In this document: positions 1 to 10,357 of the stretch, piece after piece
Layout of the letters: the number at the start of each line of letters is the position of its first letter
How positions within the stretch are numbered: position 1 is the first letter of the stretch
From: Adiantum capillus-veneris
Lineage: Eukaryota; Streptophyta; Polypodiopsida; Polypodiales; Pteridaceae
Reading direction: 5' to 3'
DNA: 64,000 bases
Assembly (NCBI GenBank): GCA_014529385.2
Contig: CM043944.1
Coordinates: forward strand, 170,207,240 to 170,271,239
The notes under the pieces: generated by a model
Databases searched by the model: none
The model's input: only the letters and a program-made list of their open reading frames with translations
What the model was told of the DNA's origin: nothing
Program-made: the position numbers and the translations under genes

Positions 1-185
1 ACATTTCACTTGCGTTACGTGGACATGTTCTGCGACAGTCTAGCATGAGTCATTAGCTTAGGATTGAGCCTGGCACCTTTGTGAGCCACTAGTAGGACGT
101 GCATGTCCAGGCCGGTCATGGAAAGTGCTTATGGAGGCAGTATTGGAGACTTATGATGCCACGTGCACATTTCACTTGCGTTACG
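1..185. repeat. 166-bp tandem repeat, second unit interrupted
   Basis: The stretch beginning acatttcacttgcgttacg at 1 recurs at 167. The second unit resumes after the LTR element at 3248 (ttacgtggacatgttctg) and runs to about 3281. The unit at 1-50 is therefore a local copy of the uninterrupted target site. Part of it (47-110) also resembles 4816-4880, so it is probably the decayed body of an older element. No reading frame is supported. Confidence 0.7.
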
Positions 186-834
186 TGTAACAAACTATTG
201 ACGTCAAAGCCTAAAGAATGGAGCCAACTTACAGATGCCGGCCGAGGGGTCTAAACCCTAAGAAGAACAAGTAATAGAAGAAGTCCTCCCAACTTATGGG
301 GACCTCGTCTGATGGGGCCCCAAGTGACATAAAGGATTAAAATAAAGCAGGACCTGCACATGCAAAAACAAATAACGTGGCAAATTTCTGAAATTGCGCT
401 GGCATGATGACGTGGCAAGATGTACGGATTTCCGCGTTTTGCGCTGGCTGGTGACGTGGCAACTGTACAGATTTCCGTGATTTATGCTGACAGCTTTTTG
501 GCTTTGGTTTTGGACCAGATGCTTTTAAGTTTGAAGGCTTTTTACTTTAAACTGCTTTTTAGGCCAAGGGCCTTTAAATATGAGGCTAGGGCTCATCCTC
601 TGGCATGCTTCCTGGAGAAGGTGTAGAGTCTGGAGTTCCAGCTTGTACTGTGTTGATGCAATATAAAGAAATACCGAAAGGGGCGCCAAGGTTTGGGGCC
701 ATTACTCTCTGGGGTGGAATTCCGCCACTCCATGTCGCCTGTCGTCTCTCTCTTTCAGTTCAATTGTTATTGAAGTGCTAAAAGTCTATTCAGTCTGTTC
801 TTTTCTATTGCCACGTGGTGCCTGTCTTGTGACA
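186..834 (+). repeat. Family 1 5' LTR
   Basis: 649-bp LTR, TGTAACAAAC to TGTGACA. It holds repeated ACGTGGCA boxes (374-461), a TATA-like TTTAAATA (573-580), and the shared block starting at 663 that contains GAAATACCGAAAGGGGCGCC. The 3' LTR is longer because it has an internal duplication. Confidence 0.92.
374..580 (+). promoter_or_regulatory. Putative LTR promoter: three ACGTGGCA boxes and TATA
   Basis: ACGTGGCA cores occur at 375-382, 410-417 and 454-461. The last two read TGACGTGGCA, a match to plant bZIP (TGA/ABRE-type) sites. TTTAAATA at 573-580 lies about 110 bp downstream. The same arrangement recurs in the other family 1 LTRs. Binding and activity are inferred from motif knowledge only. 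Confidence 0.55.
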
Positions 835-835
835 G

Positions 836-847
836 TGGTATCAGAGC
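836..847 (+). other. Primer-binding site (initiator Met tRNA type)
   Basis: TGGTATCAGAGC begins 2 bases after the 5' LTR. This is the standard plant LTR-element primer site complementary to the 3' end of initiator methionine tRNA. Confidence 0.9.
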
Positions 848-1675
848 ATCGGGCATGTGCTTTTCTGAAAGAATACCGGTCCTACAAAAGAGCAGACAAA
901 GCTATTGGAATTTTATGTGAGGTATCTTCCCCCTCCAACCCGGACTTATTAGCCACTTCCACCCTTACTTCATCGCGCATACTTCATCGCGCATCGGGCG
1001 TGCTCCCGTCTCCACCGCTCATGTCTTACAGGGCATAAGCCATTAAGATCACTTGCAAGAGAAGGATCCAAGATTTGTTTCAAGCTGCTGTTTTTCTCAG
1101 AGACAGTACCATGCAGATGTTGATAGCTACCAAGCAGCATACTCCAAGTACTTGGCAAGCTTTCAAGAAAAAAAAATTTGCGTGAAGTTATATGGTTTCT
1201 GGTAGAGTGGGATATCTTGAAATGCTTGCCATGGAAACCCTAGCAGATTATAACGTGAAATTTCTCGACATCTCTCCGTAGAGCAGATGACCTTGGAGGT
1301 CCAGTGCGATTGCTATCTTGGGACTACCATCGCCGCCAAGGAAACACTGTTTGTCCAAGAGCTGATGGACCATGTTGTGCTCGGCTACGACCTTACGGAA
1401 TGAACCTAACCCTAATTTTTGGTGCAGGTTCTAGGATGGAAAGTCGGTCGACTTTTCGAGCTCGATTGATGTCATGATTGCTTTTAAGTTTGAAATTTGT
1501 TTGAGAACTTTTTTGGTGATCCCGTTTGGGATTTGTTTGAAATGGATGGTATCTGTTTTGAACCTGCCTTGGTGTCGATTTGAAATGTTTGACTCTGGTT
1601 TTAATATTGGTTTCAATGATTGGTGATTTTACTCCCGGGTGGAGTAGTGAGAAATTATGTTTAAGAATGCTTGTT

Positions 1676-2030
1676 CATACTCATGGCCCGGACCCTTGTG
1701 GTTATTTGCGGGGGGAGTATTGAATGATTGATAAGTACTTTTTTTTTTTACTCATGGCTCGGACCCTTGTGGTTATTTACGGGGGAGTATTGTTGTTGTG
1801 ACTCCTGGCCCGGACTTGGATGGTTATGCGGGAGGAGTATTAAGAAGTCTGAGCAGTGGTTACTCTCAGCACCTCCAAACGACGCAGGCTGCGGTCTGGG
1901 GGGCGTTTGGTTGTAAAAGGCCTCTATATCTCCCGGCCCGGACCTTTTTAGGTTATGTGGGAGGATGATGAGGGAGTCGTTGAATATCTCCCGGCCCGGA
2001 CCTTATTAGGTTATGTGGGAGGATTGTTCA
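1676..2030 (+). repeat. Degenerate tandem repeat in family 1 body
   Basis: Five diverged units of roughly 60-90 bp share the core CCCGGACC followed by GGTTAT and then G-rich GGGAGGA. No coding frame runs through them. Confidence 0.7.
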
Positions 2031-2239
2031 TCGGCAACTTTATGTTTCTATGTCTTGTAACATGCATATGTGAGCATTTGTGTTGCATTGTGATGTGCCA
2101 ACTACTGAATATTCCTAATTGGATGAGATTGCCTGGGTATGTAATTTTAGTGCATCAAGACACTCGTGGAAGATCAGTACGGTCTGGGTGTGATGGCTAA
2201 TTTTACTACGTCGGAATATCAAGAGTTCCGATCTGGATG

Positions 2240-2341
2240 AAAGGAGAAGCTAACTCCTTGATCAAAAGAGCAGAAAGGAGAAGCTAACTCCTTGATCAAA
2301 ACAGCCGAAAGGAGAAGCTAACTCCTTAATAAAAAAAGCAA
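2240..2341 (+). repeat. 34-bp tandem repeat, three copies
   Basis: Units at 2240-2273, 2274-2307 and 2308-2341 each start AAAGGAGAAGCTAACTCCTT. AAGGAG...CTCCTT within each unit can form a small hairpin. Confidence 0.85.
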
Positions 2342-2434
2342 ACTGATTGTCCCTCGGAATGTCCCTCTGAAATTTTTGAGCTAACTTGAGTTGTTTTGCA
2401 AATATGGTGTAATCGCGGACGATTACTCTTTTTC

Positions 2435-2446
2435 AAGAAGGGGAGA
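2435..2446 (+). other. Polypurine tract
   Basis: AAGAAGGGGAGA lies immediately 5' of the 3' LTR, where plus-strand DNA synthesis would be primed. Confidence 0.88.
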
Positions 2447-3247
2447 TGTAACAAACTGCTGACATGTCAAAGCCTAAAGAATGGAGCCAACTTACAGATG
2501 CCGGCCGAGGGGCCTAAACCCTAAGAAGAACAAGTAACAGAAGAAGTCCTCCCAACTTATGGGGGCCCCGTCCGATGGGGCCCCAAGTGACATAAAGGAT
2601 TCAAATAAAGCAGGACCTGCACACACGCAAAAACAGATGACGTGGCAGATTTCCGAAAATTGCACTCCTCGGCCTAAACCCTAAGAAGAACAAGTAATAG
2701 AAGAAGTCTTCCCAACTTATGGACGGGGCCCCAAGTGACATAAAGGATTCAAATAAAGTAGGACCTGCACACACGCAAAACAGATGACGTGGCAGATTCC
2801 GAAAATTGCACTGACATGATGACGTGGTAGGCTGTACGGATTTCCGCGTTTTGCGTTGACTGATGACGTGGCAGTTGTACGGATTTTTGTGATTTACGCT
2901 AGCAGCTTTTTGGCTTTGCTTTTTGGACCAGATGCTTTTAAGTTTGAAGGCTTTTTATTGTAAACTGCTTTTTAGGCCAAGGGCCTTTAAATATGAGGTT
3001 AGGGCTCATTCTTTAGCATGCTTCCTGGAGAAGGTGTAGAGTCTAGAGTTCTGGCTTGTACTGTGTTGATGCAATATAAAGAAATACCGAAAGGGACGCC
3101 AAGGTTTGGGGCCAATAATCTCTGGGGTGGAATTCCGCCACTCCGTGTCGCCTGTCGTCTCTCTGTTTCAGTTCAGTTGTTATTCAAGTGCTAAAAGTTT
3201 GTTCAGTCTGTTCTTTTCTATTGGCACGTGGTGCCCGGCTTGTGACA
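2447..3247 (+). repeat. Family 1 3' LTR with internal duplication
   Basis: 801 bp, same ends as the 5' LTR. A segment of about 145 bp (GGCCTAAACCCTAAGAAGAA onward, near 2510-2655) is repeated at about 2670-2810, which explains the extra length. The GAAATACCG block lies at 3076-3115, here with GGGACGCC. Confidence 0.9.
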
Positions 3248-4323
3248 TTACGTGGACATGTTCTGCTACAGTCTAGCACACCCTCTCTTGCACATGACAA
3301 CATTTCAGCATATAGGCATTTTACCGCGTGTGAACCGCCTCTTAAGTCATTTTATTAATAAGTGACTTTTCATTTACCCTTGCATACCCTTTCCATCTTA
3401 CACTTCCATACCTTCTCTTGCACATGACAACATTTCAACATATAGGCATTTTACCGCGTGTGAACTGCCTCTTAAGCCATTTTATTAATAAGTGCCTTTT
3501 CACGTACCCTTGCTGGGATGTAGGTAGGGCAAATGGCTAAAGGACCCATAAAAGAAATCCCTTGGGCACTAGTGGAAGACAGAGGAGGTAATAGCAATAG
3601 AGGAACGTGCAAACTTGGGGATCGCAGGCCAACTCCATCAACGTTTTCAGCCTTCTTCTCCATCATCGTTTTCAGCCTTGATGATCAGGGTTTTCAGCCA
3701 AGACAGCCAGCGTTTTTGCCTTTCCCGGCTTCCCGCCGTAGCACCCCAGCCCTTCCCTCGTCGCAATCTGTCGTTCCATCGCGCTAAGTCAACGAAACAA
3801 TTTTCAGCATTTAGTCATAGACCTGTCGTCGTCGTCATCATCGTCGTCGACACAGTATCCCAACACCTAGTATCCCTTGTGCCTTGGCTCGGCATAAGGA
3901 TCCATAGCACCTCGTCGTCGACATCATCGTCGTTGACATAGACCCATCAAGAACCTTGTCGTCCACATCACCGTCATTGACATAGACCCATCAGTACCTC
4001 GTCGTTGACATCATTGTCATCGACATAGACCCATCAATCGTTGTCGACATCATTGTCATCGGCATAGACCCATCAGTACCTCGTCGTCGACATCATCGTC
4101 GTCGATGTAGACCCAACAGTATCTCGTCGTCGACATGGAACCTCTCAGTACCTTAGTACCCATCAATGCCTAGTAGTACCCAACATCAGTAGCATCAGTA
4201 CCCATTAGCATCAGCACCTCATCATTTAGCATCATTGTACCAGCATTGTGCAAGAATAAAGAAAGTACTCGCTCTGACAACAGAGCAAGGGGGCCCTTGA
4301 GGGTTTGGGACCCGACCTTCGGT

Positions 4324-4362
<39 letters not shown>

Positions 4363-4479
4363 TCCTCTCTTTCTTTCAGTTCAATTTAGTTCTTTCAAGT
4401 GAAGTAAAGTGCCCCTTGTGTTTTTGTGCAGAGTACTAGATCCGAGATGAACCCTTAAACACTTCCGCTGCACCTGACA
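3248..4479 (+). repeat. LTR-like sequence of gypsy family 1G
   Basis: No gene is visible. After the rest of the tandem repeat (to about 3281), the sequence parallels the LTR at 4908-5977: TTATTAATAAGTG and GTAGGTAGGGCAAAT near its start, ATTGTGCAAGAATAAAG and TTCCGCTGCACCTGACA at its end. It contains a 130-bp tandem duplication (about 3284-3413 and 3414-3520), the minisatellite at 3895-4140 and a (CT)n tract at 4328-4359. I take it as an older LTR of the family whose 5' LTR precedes the gag at 6416. The exact start is uncertain. Confidence 0.55.
3895..4140 (+). repeat. GTCGTCGACATC minisatellite
   Basis: Degenerate tandem units of about 50 bp built on CTCGTCGTCGACATCATCG and ATAGACCCATCAGTAC. 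A weak version of the same GTCGTC motif lies in related LTRs at about 5640-5660 and 47292-47330. Confidence 0.75.
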
Positions 4480-4907
4480 TATGAGCTTGATGGTCATTGA
4501 CATGATTGATCGGCCATAGACTCCCAAGGACGGTAAATTCACTTGTAAGGAGTTGGAGCAGCTCGAGCGGTATCAATGCTAGTCGGATTGGTTGAATGCT
4601 ATGATCCGTTCATTTATCTTCTTGAAATGTACTCGGTAGGCACTTGGGACATATTCCGATTGCACATTATGACAAATTATCGGGAGATCTTGACACACTT
4701 AGAATAAAGTTTACAATGATGACGCCTATGAAGAGAGGTCACGTGGTGTCACGTGACACCTCCAGCCCTGTGTCCGTGGATAAGCTACACCATGATCAGG
4801 GTTCAGTCAGTCGAGTCAGTCTAGATTAGAAGTGATCTGGCACTTTTGTGAGTCTATTCGTAGACCGTGCATGCCCAATCACTTAGTGTAGATGCATATC
4901 CTCTAGT
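4480..4907. other. Unassigned stretch
   Basis: No supported gene. Open frames are short and interrupted. It contains a 16-bp perfect palindrome centred on a G-box (4745-4760), and 4816-4880 resembles 47-110. It is probably the body remnant of an old LTR element. Confidence 0.5.
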
Positions 4908-5977
4908 TGCCCACAACATGATCATAAGCATTCCCATCAGAATCCATCAGAATCAATCAGGGGAATTTTCGAGTGCATTTAGCCTATTTTCCCTATTTTT
5001 GACATTTTTCACTTATTAATTTAAGTGACATTCCAACAAAAGTAGGTAGGGCAATTTGGGTAAGAAAATATATAAGCAAACCAAATGGCAGAAGAGGCAA
5101 CAGGAGCCAAGCTCAGCAGGCAACTTCTCACAAGACCCTTGGTGGATTCCCTCCAAGCAAGAACCATCGCCATAGCCCCTTTCCTCACCTAGTGTTTTTC
5201 TACATCGCTAGCAAGCCCTAGCTCTTGGCGTTTTGCATCAGATCGTAACCGCAAGGCTCTCTTATGCCTGGCGTTTTTCCTATGCCCAGCGTTTTTGAAG
5301 ATGCACCATTATCTAGCGTCTGGTCGTAAGATCAGATACCGTCCAGTGGGCAGAAGACGATTTTTGGTCAGTAGCAGACATACAGCCCTAGCGTTTTGAG
5401 GAGGTCCAACGATTGCAGATTTCAAGCGATAAAGACCTTCAGATTCAGCCCTAAAGGTAGCAGATTTAGCCCATGAAGAACCTCAGTTTTCAGCCCTAAA
5501 CCTGCAGATTTTCAGCGTCAAAGACCCATAGAAAAGAGCCCCCGAATCAGCGTTTTTGACTCAGTCGCAGATTTCAGCCCATAGCGTCTTTGGACAGCAG
5601 TAGAAAGATTGCAGATTTCAGCCGTGAGGTCGACTTCGTCATCACCGTCGTAGTCGTCAACATAGCCTAGACTTGCATCATTCACGTGCAACACCATTGT
5701 ACCAGATTGTGCATTCATAAGTAGACCACTCTCGCCGACGAGTGGGGCCTTCGGAGGAGGGTTTTACGTCGTCTCTGGTGTCATAGCTCTCTTTTCTCTC
5801 TATCTCTCAGTCTCATACACTTGCACGCACAGTGTCCATTCACTTTGTTTGTGATTATAGCATTCTCTCATTAAGAACGGAAGGCTCTCCCTTCCATAAG
5901 AACAAAAGGAACCTTGAGCACAATTCGGAGCACTCATCTTGAGCAACGCGCAAACAATCATTCTGCTGCACCTTACA
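4908..5977 (+). repeat. 5' LTR of gypsy element 1G
   Basis: The LTR ends ...CTGCACCTTACA at 5977 and is followed directly by a primer-binding site. The start near TGCCCACAAC (4908) is inferred by comparison with 3282 onward. A TATA-like AAATATATAA sits near 5066-5075. The last 300 bp are closely matched at 47270-47627. Confidence 0.65.
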
Positions 5978-5978
5978 T

Positions 5979-5990
5979 TGGTATCAGAGC
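5979..5990 (+). other. Primer-binding site of gypsy 1G
   Basis: TGGTATCAGAGC one base after the LTR end, the initiator-Met tRNA type. Confidence 0.88.
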
Positions 5991-6337
5991 TTTGACAGTG
6001 TTCTGTATCACTCAAGGAAAGAACCACAAGAATCACAAGAATTTTTTTGCTTGTTGCAGTCTCACGAACCCAAGTTCGCTTGGGCGGGTCGATTCCTAAT
6101 CGTGTTTTTGAAGAGTGACAGGAATCCCAGGAAAGAAGGGCTTGTCCAGCCTTCCCTTGTGTCTCTTTTCACTCATTGAGAGCGGACCGTGCACTTAGCG
6201 GCCGGCCAATCGACGTGAGGTGGGAAAAAGCAACCTTGGTGTGAGCGCAAGGCCGCCAAGGGGGTGCGCCCGCGGAAAGGAGTAGAACTCGGGTGAAGAG
6301 AAGATCCTTCTCAAACACGGTTTGCAAGCGAAAGAAA

Positions 6338-6380
6338 ACCTCAAGAACCTCAAGAACCTCAAGAACCTCAAGAACCCAAG
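6338..6380 (+). repeat. 9-bp tandem repeat before gag
   Basis: AACCTCAAG is repeated four to five times in the leader, about 40 bp before the gag start codon. Confidence 0.85.
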
Positions 6381-6415
6381 TTCCTCGTGGACTTAAGAAC
6401 CAAAGATCATAGTGC

Positions 6416-7869
6416 ATGGTCGTCACCCGAAGCGGAATGGATACTTCGCATACAGGTGATGAGGATGAGAGAGGCGACGAAGAATTTTCCCCACCAAGAG
6501 ATTTTTTCGACCCTCCCCCTTCGCCATCTACGCCACCAAGTGTACCAAACCCTATGGAGGCAATGGTCAAGCAGATGATGGACATGATGGCCAAACAAGA
6601 AGCAAATCGCCTTGCTTTAGAACACGAGTGCGACGAACGAAAAGAAAGAAAAGAACAAAGAAAGGAGGGAGCGGCAGCACGAAGCGCGGCCTTGGAGGCC
6701 GAGAGTGCAGCTCAAAGAGTGGCCTGGGAGGCCGAGCGTGAAGCTCAAAGAGTGGCCTTGGAGATCGAGCGTGAGGCTCAACGAGACCTACGCACTCAAG
6801 AATTGATTCGACAAGTACTTGCCTCAAAATCCGAACCACCCAAAGATCGTGGGAGCTCCTCAAGTGGCGCAAGCCACGATTCGAATTCCAACAACCCAGT
6901 CACAGAGAAGTTGACTTTCAGTAAGTATGATGGTAAGATGGATGCTACGGTTATTCATTCTCGGTTGCATCAATTTAATGCTTATTTTGCGACAACTAAG
7001 AAGACAGGAAATAACAAAGTTTTGACGGCAGCTATGTACCTTGCCGGCGATGCCATCAATTGGTACCACGCATGGCAAGAGGCACAGCTAGCCGCGCACC
7101 TAGAGGAAGGCGACGAACTAACGCACCTTTCCTTCAATTGGACTGATTTCCAAGACAAGCTCAAGGCGCGGTTTATGCAACCTCAGTACCTCGCACGATT
7201 GAAGGAAGATTGGCGCAATCTCAAGCAACATGGTATGCCAGTCATGTCTTTTTCTAACCGTGTTTTGCAGCTCGGCACTCAATTACGCAAATCGGATGAT
7301 GAGCGCAAGGAGGCTTTCCTCTTTGGGTTAGACGAATACGTCAAGTTTGATGTAGAAGTCTTTGACCCTGCGGATCTCAACAAGGCGGTAGCGATTGCTC
7401 TCGCACAGGAGATGAAACACAACAAGGGAAAGCCTAAGGAGAACAAGACTTCCACAAGTACCTCGCAGACTTCTCAGAACCCTCAGAACGGTAGAATGGT
7501 AACTCTTCTAACCAATCTTCCAACAGTCTCTCAGAAAAGAATTCTTCCAATGAATCTAAGGGTAAGGCTAACACAATTGCTAAACCTAAGCTTACTCCAG
7601 CTGAAAAGGTAGCACAAGGAATTGTAGGAGGATACATCACGTCGGAAGAGCAAAGCACTTATTCTAAGGAAGGTTGTTGTTTTCATTGTCACATTAAGGG
7701 TCACATAAAAAGAACATGTCCTAAGCTTGAATCGAATGAATCTAAAGAATCCACAGAACCCACTTCCTCTGTCAATGCAATTAATGATAATGCGAGTGTG
7801 TCCCAAGTTTCTCATGACCCTGCCATTGATGATTCTCTCATTAAATGTTATGGTCGTATGACGGGGTAG
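6416..7869 (+). pseudogene. Ty3/gypsy gag polyprotein, frameshifted
   Basis: Gag packages element RNA in cytoplasmic particles. The start at 6416 opens a 398-codon frame. An acidic, proline-rich N-terminus is followed by charged coiled-coil-like repeats (EAERE.., about residues 80-130) and a retrotransposon gag domain (AINWYHAWQEA to KFDVEVFDP, about residues 210-320). Near 7480-7520 a one-base change shifts the frame. The other frame then continues without a break through a clean CCHC knuckle, CFHCHIKGHIKRTC (about 7678-7720), to a TAG at 7867-7869. The protease domain follows in the same region. It belongs with the LTR and primer site upstream. Not functional as it stands. Confidence 0.85.
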
Positions 7870-8569
7870 CGTTTTGTCATATTGTTTGACCCAGGTAGTA
7901 TACATGATGTGATCAGTCCCTCTCTTGTTGAGAGAGTCCGCCTAGAAGTTAGTCAGAGATCTCCTATCGAGGTCTCTGGCTTTCTTCCCGGTATGGACGC
8001 TCTCATCACGGAGGAGTGCCTTGATGTGTTGTTTGCAATTCAAAAAGCTGCCTTCACTAGAAGATTTGTTGTTTCTCCTCTCTCAGGATGTGATATGATT
8101 TTAGGCATTCGATGGTTTCGTGATGCAAATCCTCTCATTGATTGGGAGGCTAATACTTTCACTCTCAATGCAAAAAGTGATTCTCCCATTGTCATTCATG
8201 GAGAGGACATTGTTCATTCTCCATCTCTCATTGCTAATATGCAGGACAAGATTCAATGGATGCATGAGAAGGAGACTTTCTCAGTCTTTCTTCTCCAAAG
8301 CATGACACACAGGATTTGCATGATTATTACAAGCATGATGATGATTTGAATGATAATGATAAGCTTGATGATTTGCATGATCAAGATGTGATTTCTCACG
8401 AGCATGATGCTTTGCATGACCAAGATGTGATTTCTCACAAGCATGATGAGTTGCAGGAAGAAGATGTGATTGTTCACAAGGATGATGTGTTAGTTGATGC
8501 TTTTTCTAGCGAAGCTAACCTCGTGATCCATCTATCAAGCCTGGAAGCTATGGTAGAAACACTACAATG
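7870..8569 (+). pseudogene. Ty3/gypsy aspartic protease (retropepsin) remnant
   Basis: Continues from gag after the TAG at 7867. Retropepsin features are ILFDPGSIHDVIS at the active-site position and GCDMILGIRWFRDANPLIDW near 8090-8140. The usual catalytic triad is Asp-Ser/Thr-Gly, but here it reads DPG. A frameshift near 8310 leads into a low-complexity His/Asp-rich tail with repeated HDQDVISH (about 8370-8480), ending about 8569. No RT, RNase H or integrase follows, so the rest of pol is missing. Confidence 0.75.
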
Positions 8570-9206
8570 ACATTGGAGTGAACGAGAAACAACAAAATAG
8601 GACTAAAAATAATACTTTAGTCAAGACTTTGCGGAGTTCCCTCTCCAAAGCATTGGCCCTCAAGTCGGGCACCCTTAGTGCTATTTCTTTATTGACTACT
8701 CCAAAGAGTACAAGAGGGCTCTGTTCATGGAGCAGTCACCTCCATTTTGTATGCTCAATCGCTATGTGGGGCCCCTCACATAAACTGCTTACAATTGGTG
8801 CCCATACCACTTACTTATAGCTCCTAGTTGGCCAAAAGCAACTCTAAAAGCAAGTGCTATTACAACTGATGACAGTTTGGCCTAAAAGAATTCCATGGGG
8901 TAATTCCAGCAAAAAGCACATGTGGGACTGCCATACAAGCATGCCATACAGATCCACGTCAGCAGATCATTGCCACGTTAAGAGGTGCCACATTATTAGA
9001 TTTGCACAACTCAACATCAACAATATCATGTCATTCGACCATGTAGTGACATAAAAATGTGTTTTGCCGCTCTGAAACCCTGAAACGTTTTGCACATTTC
9101 GGCCAAATGGCTCAAACGCAAAACTTGTTTCAGGTCACGAGTTTCGTTCCTTTGAACCCAAAACCCTAACCTGAAGCACAAAACTTGTTTCAGGCCACGA
9201 CCAGTA
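8570..9206. other. Unassigned junction between two gypsy remnants
   Basis: No gene seen. A short direct repeat (CAAAACTTGTTTCAGG at about 9119 and 9181) lies just before the chromovirus fragment. The breakpoint between the gag-protease element and the integrase fragment lies here. Confidence 0.45.
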
Positions 9207-9756
9207 CACAAGGGATTTGGACACTGCTTTTGCCAAGGTTCGGGAGGCTTTAGCGAAATCTCAAGAAAGACACAAGAAGGCAGCAGGTCGACACCGTCGC
9301 GATTCGAAATTAAAGGAAGGCGATTGGGTGCTCTTACGTTTTGAGAAGGCACGCTTGAGAAAGAAAAAGGGAAAGGAGCGGTATTTTCCAAAACTTAGCA
9401 TGAGATACTATGGACCTTTCCAGATAAAAGAAAAGATTAATGATTTCTCCTTTAGACTGAAGCTGCCCGATACTTGGAGAATTCACAATGCTTTTCATGT
9501 GAGTCTCTTGAAGCCTTTTAAAGGCGATGTGCCCGATGATGGAGAGCCAGATGAGCAACCCGAAGTGGAGGAAAGCGAGGAGATACTCGTTCCAGAACAG
9601 ATATTGGCACATAAAGATAGAAAGATTAAAGGTAAAGTGATTACGTGGTTCTTGGTTAAATTCAAGAACTATCCTGCATTGGATGCGAAGTGGATGGAGG
9701 AGGACCTAGCAGATACTCCTTAGATTGTGGAACTTACCTTGAAGCGTTCGGTTTAG
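9207..9756 (+). pseudogene. Chromovirus integrase C-terminus plus chromodomain
   Basis: The 3' end of a Ty3/gypsy pol gene. A lysine/arginine-rich stretch (RHKKAAGRHRRDSKLKEGDWVLL) leads into the GPY/F module, MRYYGPFQIKEKINDFSFRL, and the conserved IHNAFHVSLLKPF. A chromodomain follows (EEILVPEQILAHKDRKIKG, then TWFLVKFKNYPALDAKWMEE). Chromodomains direct chromovirus integrase to heterochromatin. A TAG at 9721 cuts the chromodomain, and the frame would otherwise continue to 9756. The DDE core, RT and protease are absent upstream. The LTR downstream (10358) differs from the one upstream of the gag at 6416, so this belongs to another element. Confidence 0.88.
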
Positions 9757-10357
9757 CATAGTCTACTCCGATAGAACCCCGACTTCAACATGGCGAATCT
9801 AGTGCAGTGGGTTTGCACAAGAGGGGAGTCACTCCGCTCCTTTGTCAACAGATTGCCCCGATTTTTGGTATAGAGTCATTGATGTCCCTTTGGGTTTCAG
9901 GGATACTGCTGAGTTGACAGTATTCTGCTGTATGACTTTATGAACTGGACTTCCCGAATATGAATATGATATTGATTGATTTGTACTTGACTTGTTTGAG
10001 TGCAGGAACTGATAGACGAAATGACTGCAGCATTTTGGTCTCATAAATCTCTATAGACATGATTGCAATATGGATTAGCTAATCGGGCATCTGTAAGGTC
10101 ACGACTGGATCTAGATGCGATTGCTAAATACATCGCCGATTAATCATGGTCTGAGATTTGGAATGATTTTGAATGTGATTTGTCATGTGATGTCCTGTGA
10201 TGTCAAGTGATGTGACTGTCGATTGGTACATGTGCTAGATGTGTTGTGCCTAGTGCGTTGGTATTAACAGTCAGTGTCTACTAAGACAATTTATGGCCTC
10301 TGTCTGTTTTTTCAGGCATAATCAAGGATGATTAAAAATTCTTTCAAGAGGGGGGTA
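9757..10357 (+). other. Chromovirus 3' leader and polypurine tract
   Basis: About 600 bp without a gene. The last bases, AAGAGGGGGG (10346-10355), form a polypurine tract directly before the LTR start TGTCACAAAC at 10358. Confidence 0.7.

Larger units (their letters stand above)
186..3247 (+). mobile_element. Non-autonomous LTR retrotransposon, family 1 copy 1
   Basis: This is a complete LTR element without coding capacity. It has a 5' LTR (186-834), a primer-binding site, a roughly 1.6-kb body, a purine tract and a 3' LTR (2447-3247). The 5-bp target duplication ttacg lies at 181-185 and 3248-3252, and both LTRs begin TGTAACAAAC and end TGTGACA. The body has no gag, protease, integrase or RT frame, only short ORFs and tandem repeats, so mobilisation would need proteins supplied by another element. 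This is the usual definition of a LARD/TRIM-like element. A second copy (15158-31079) shares its LTRs and the first part of the body, which confirms a family. Confidence 0.92.

Noticed and set aside
8253-8477. Ile/Met/Leu-rich minus-strand ORF
   Set aside because: Antisense of the His/Asp repeat tail after the gypsy protease.
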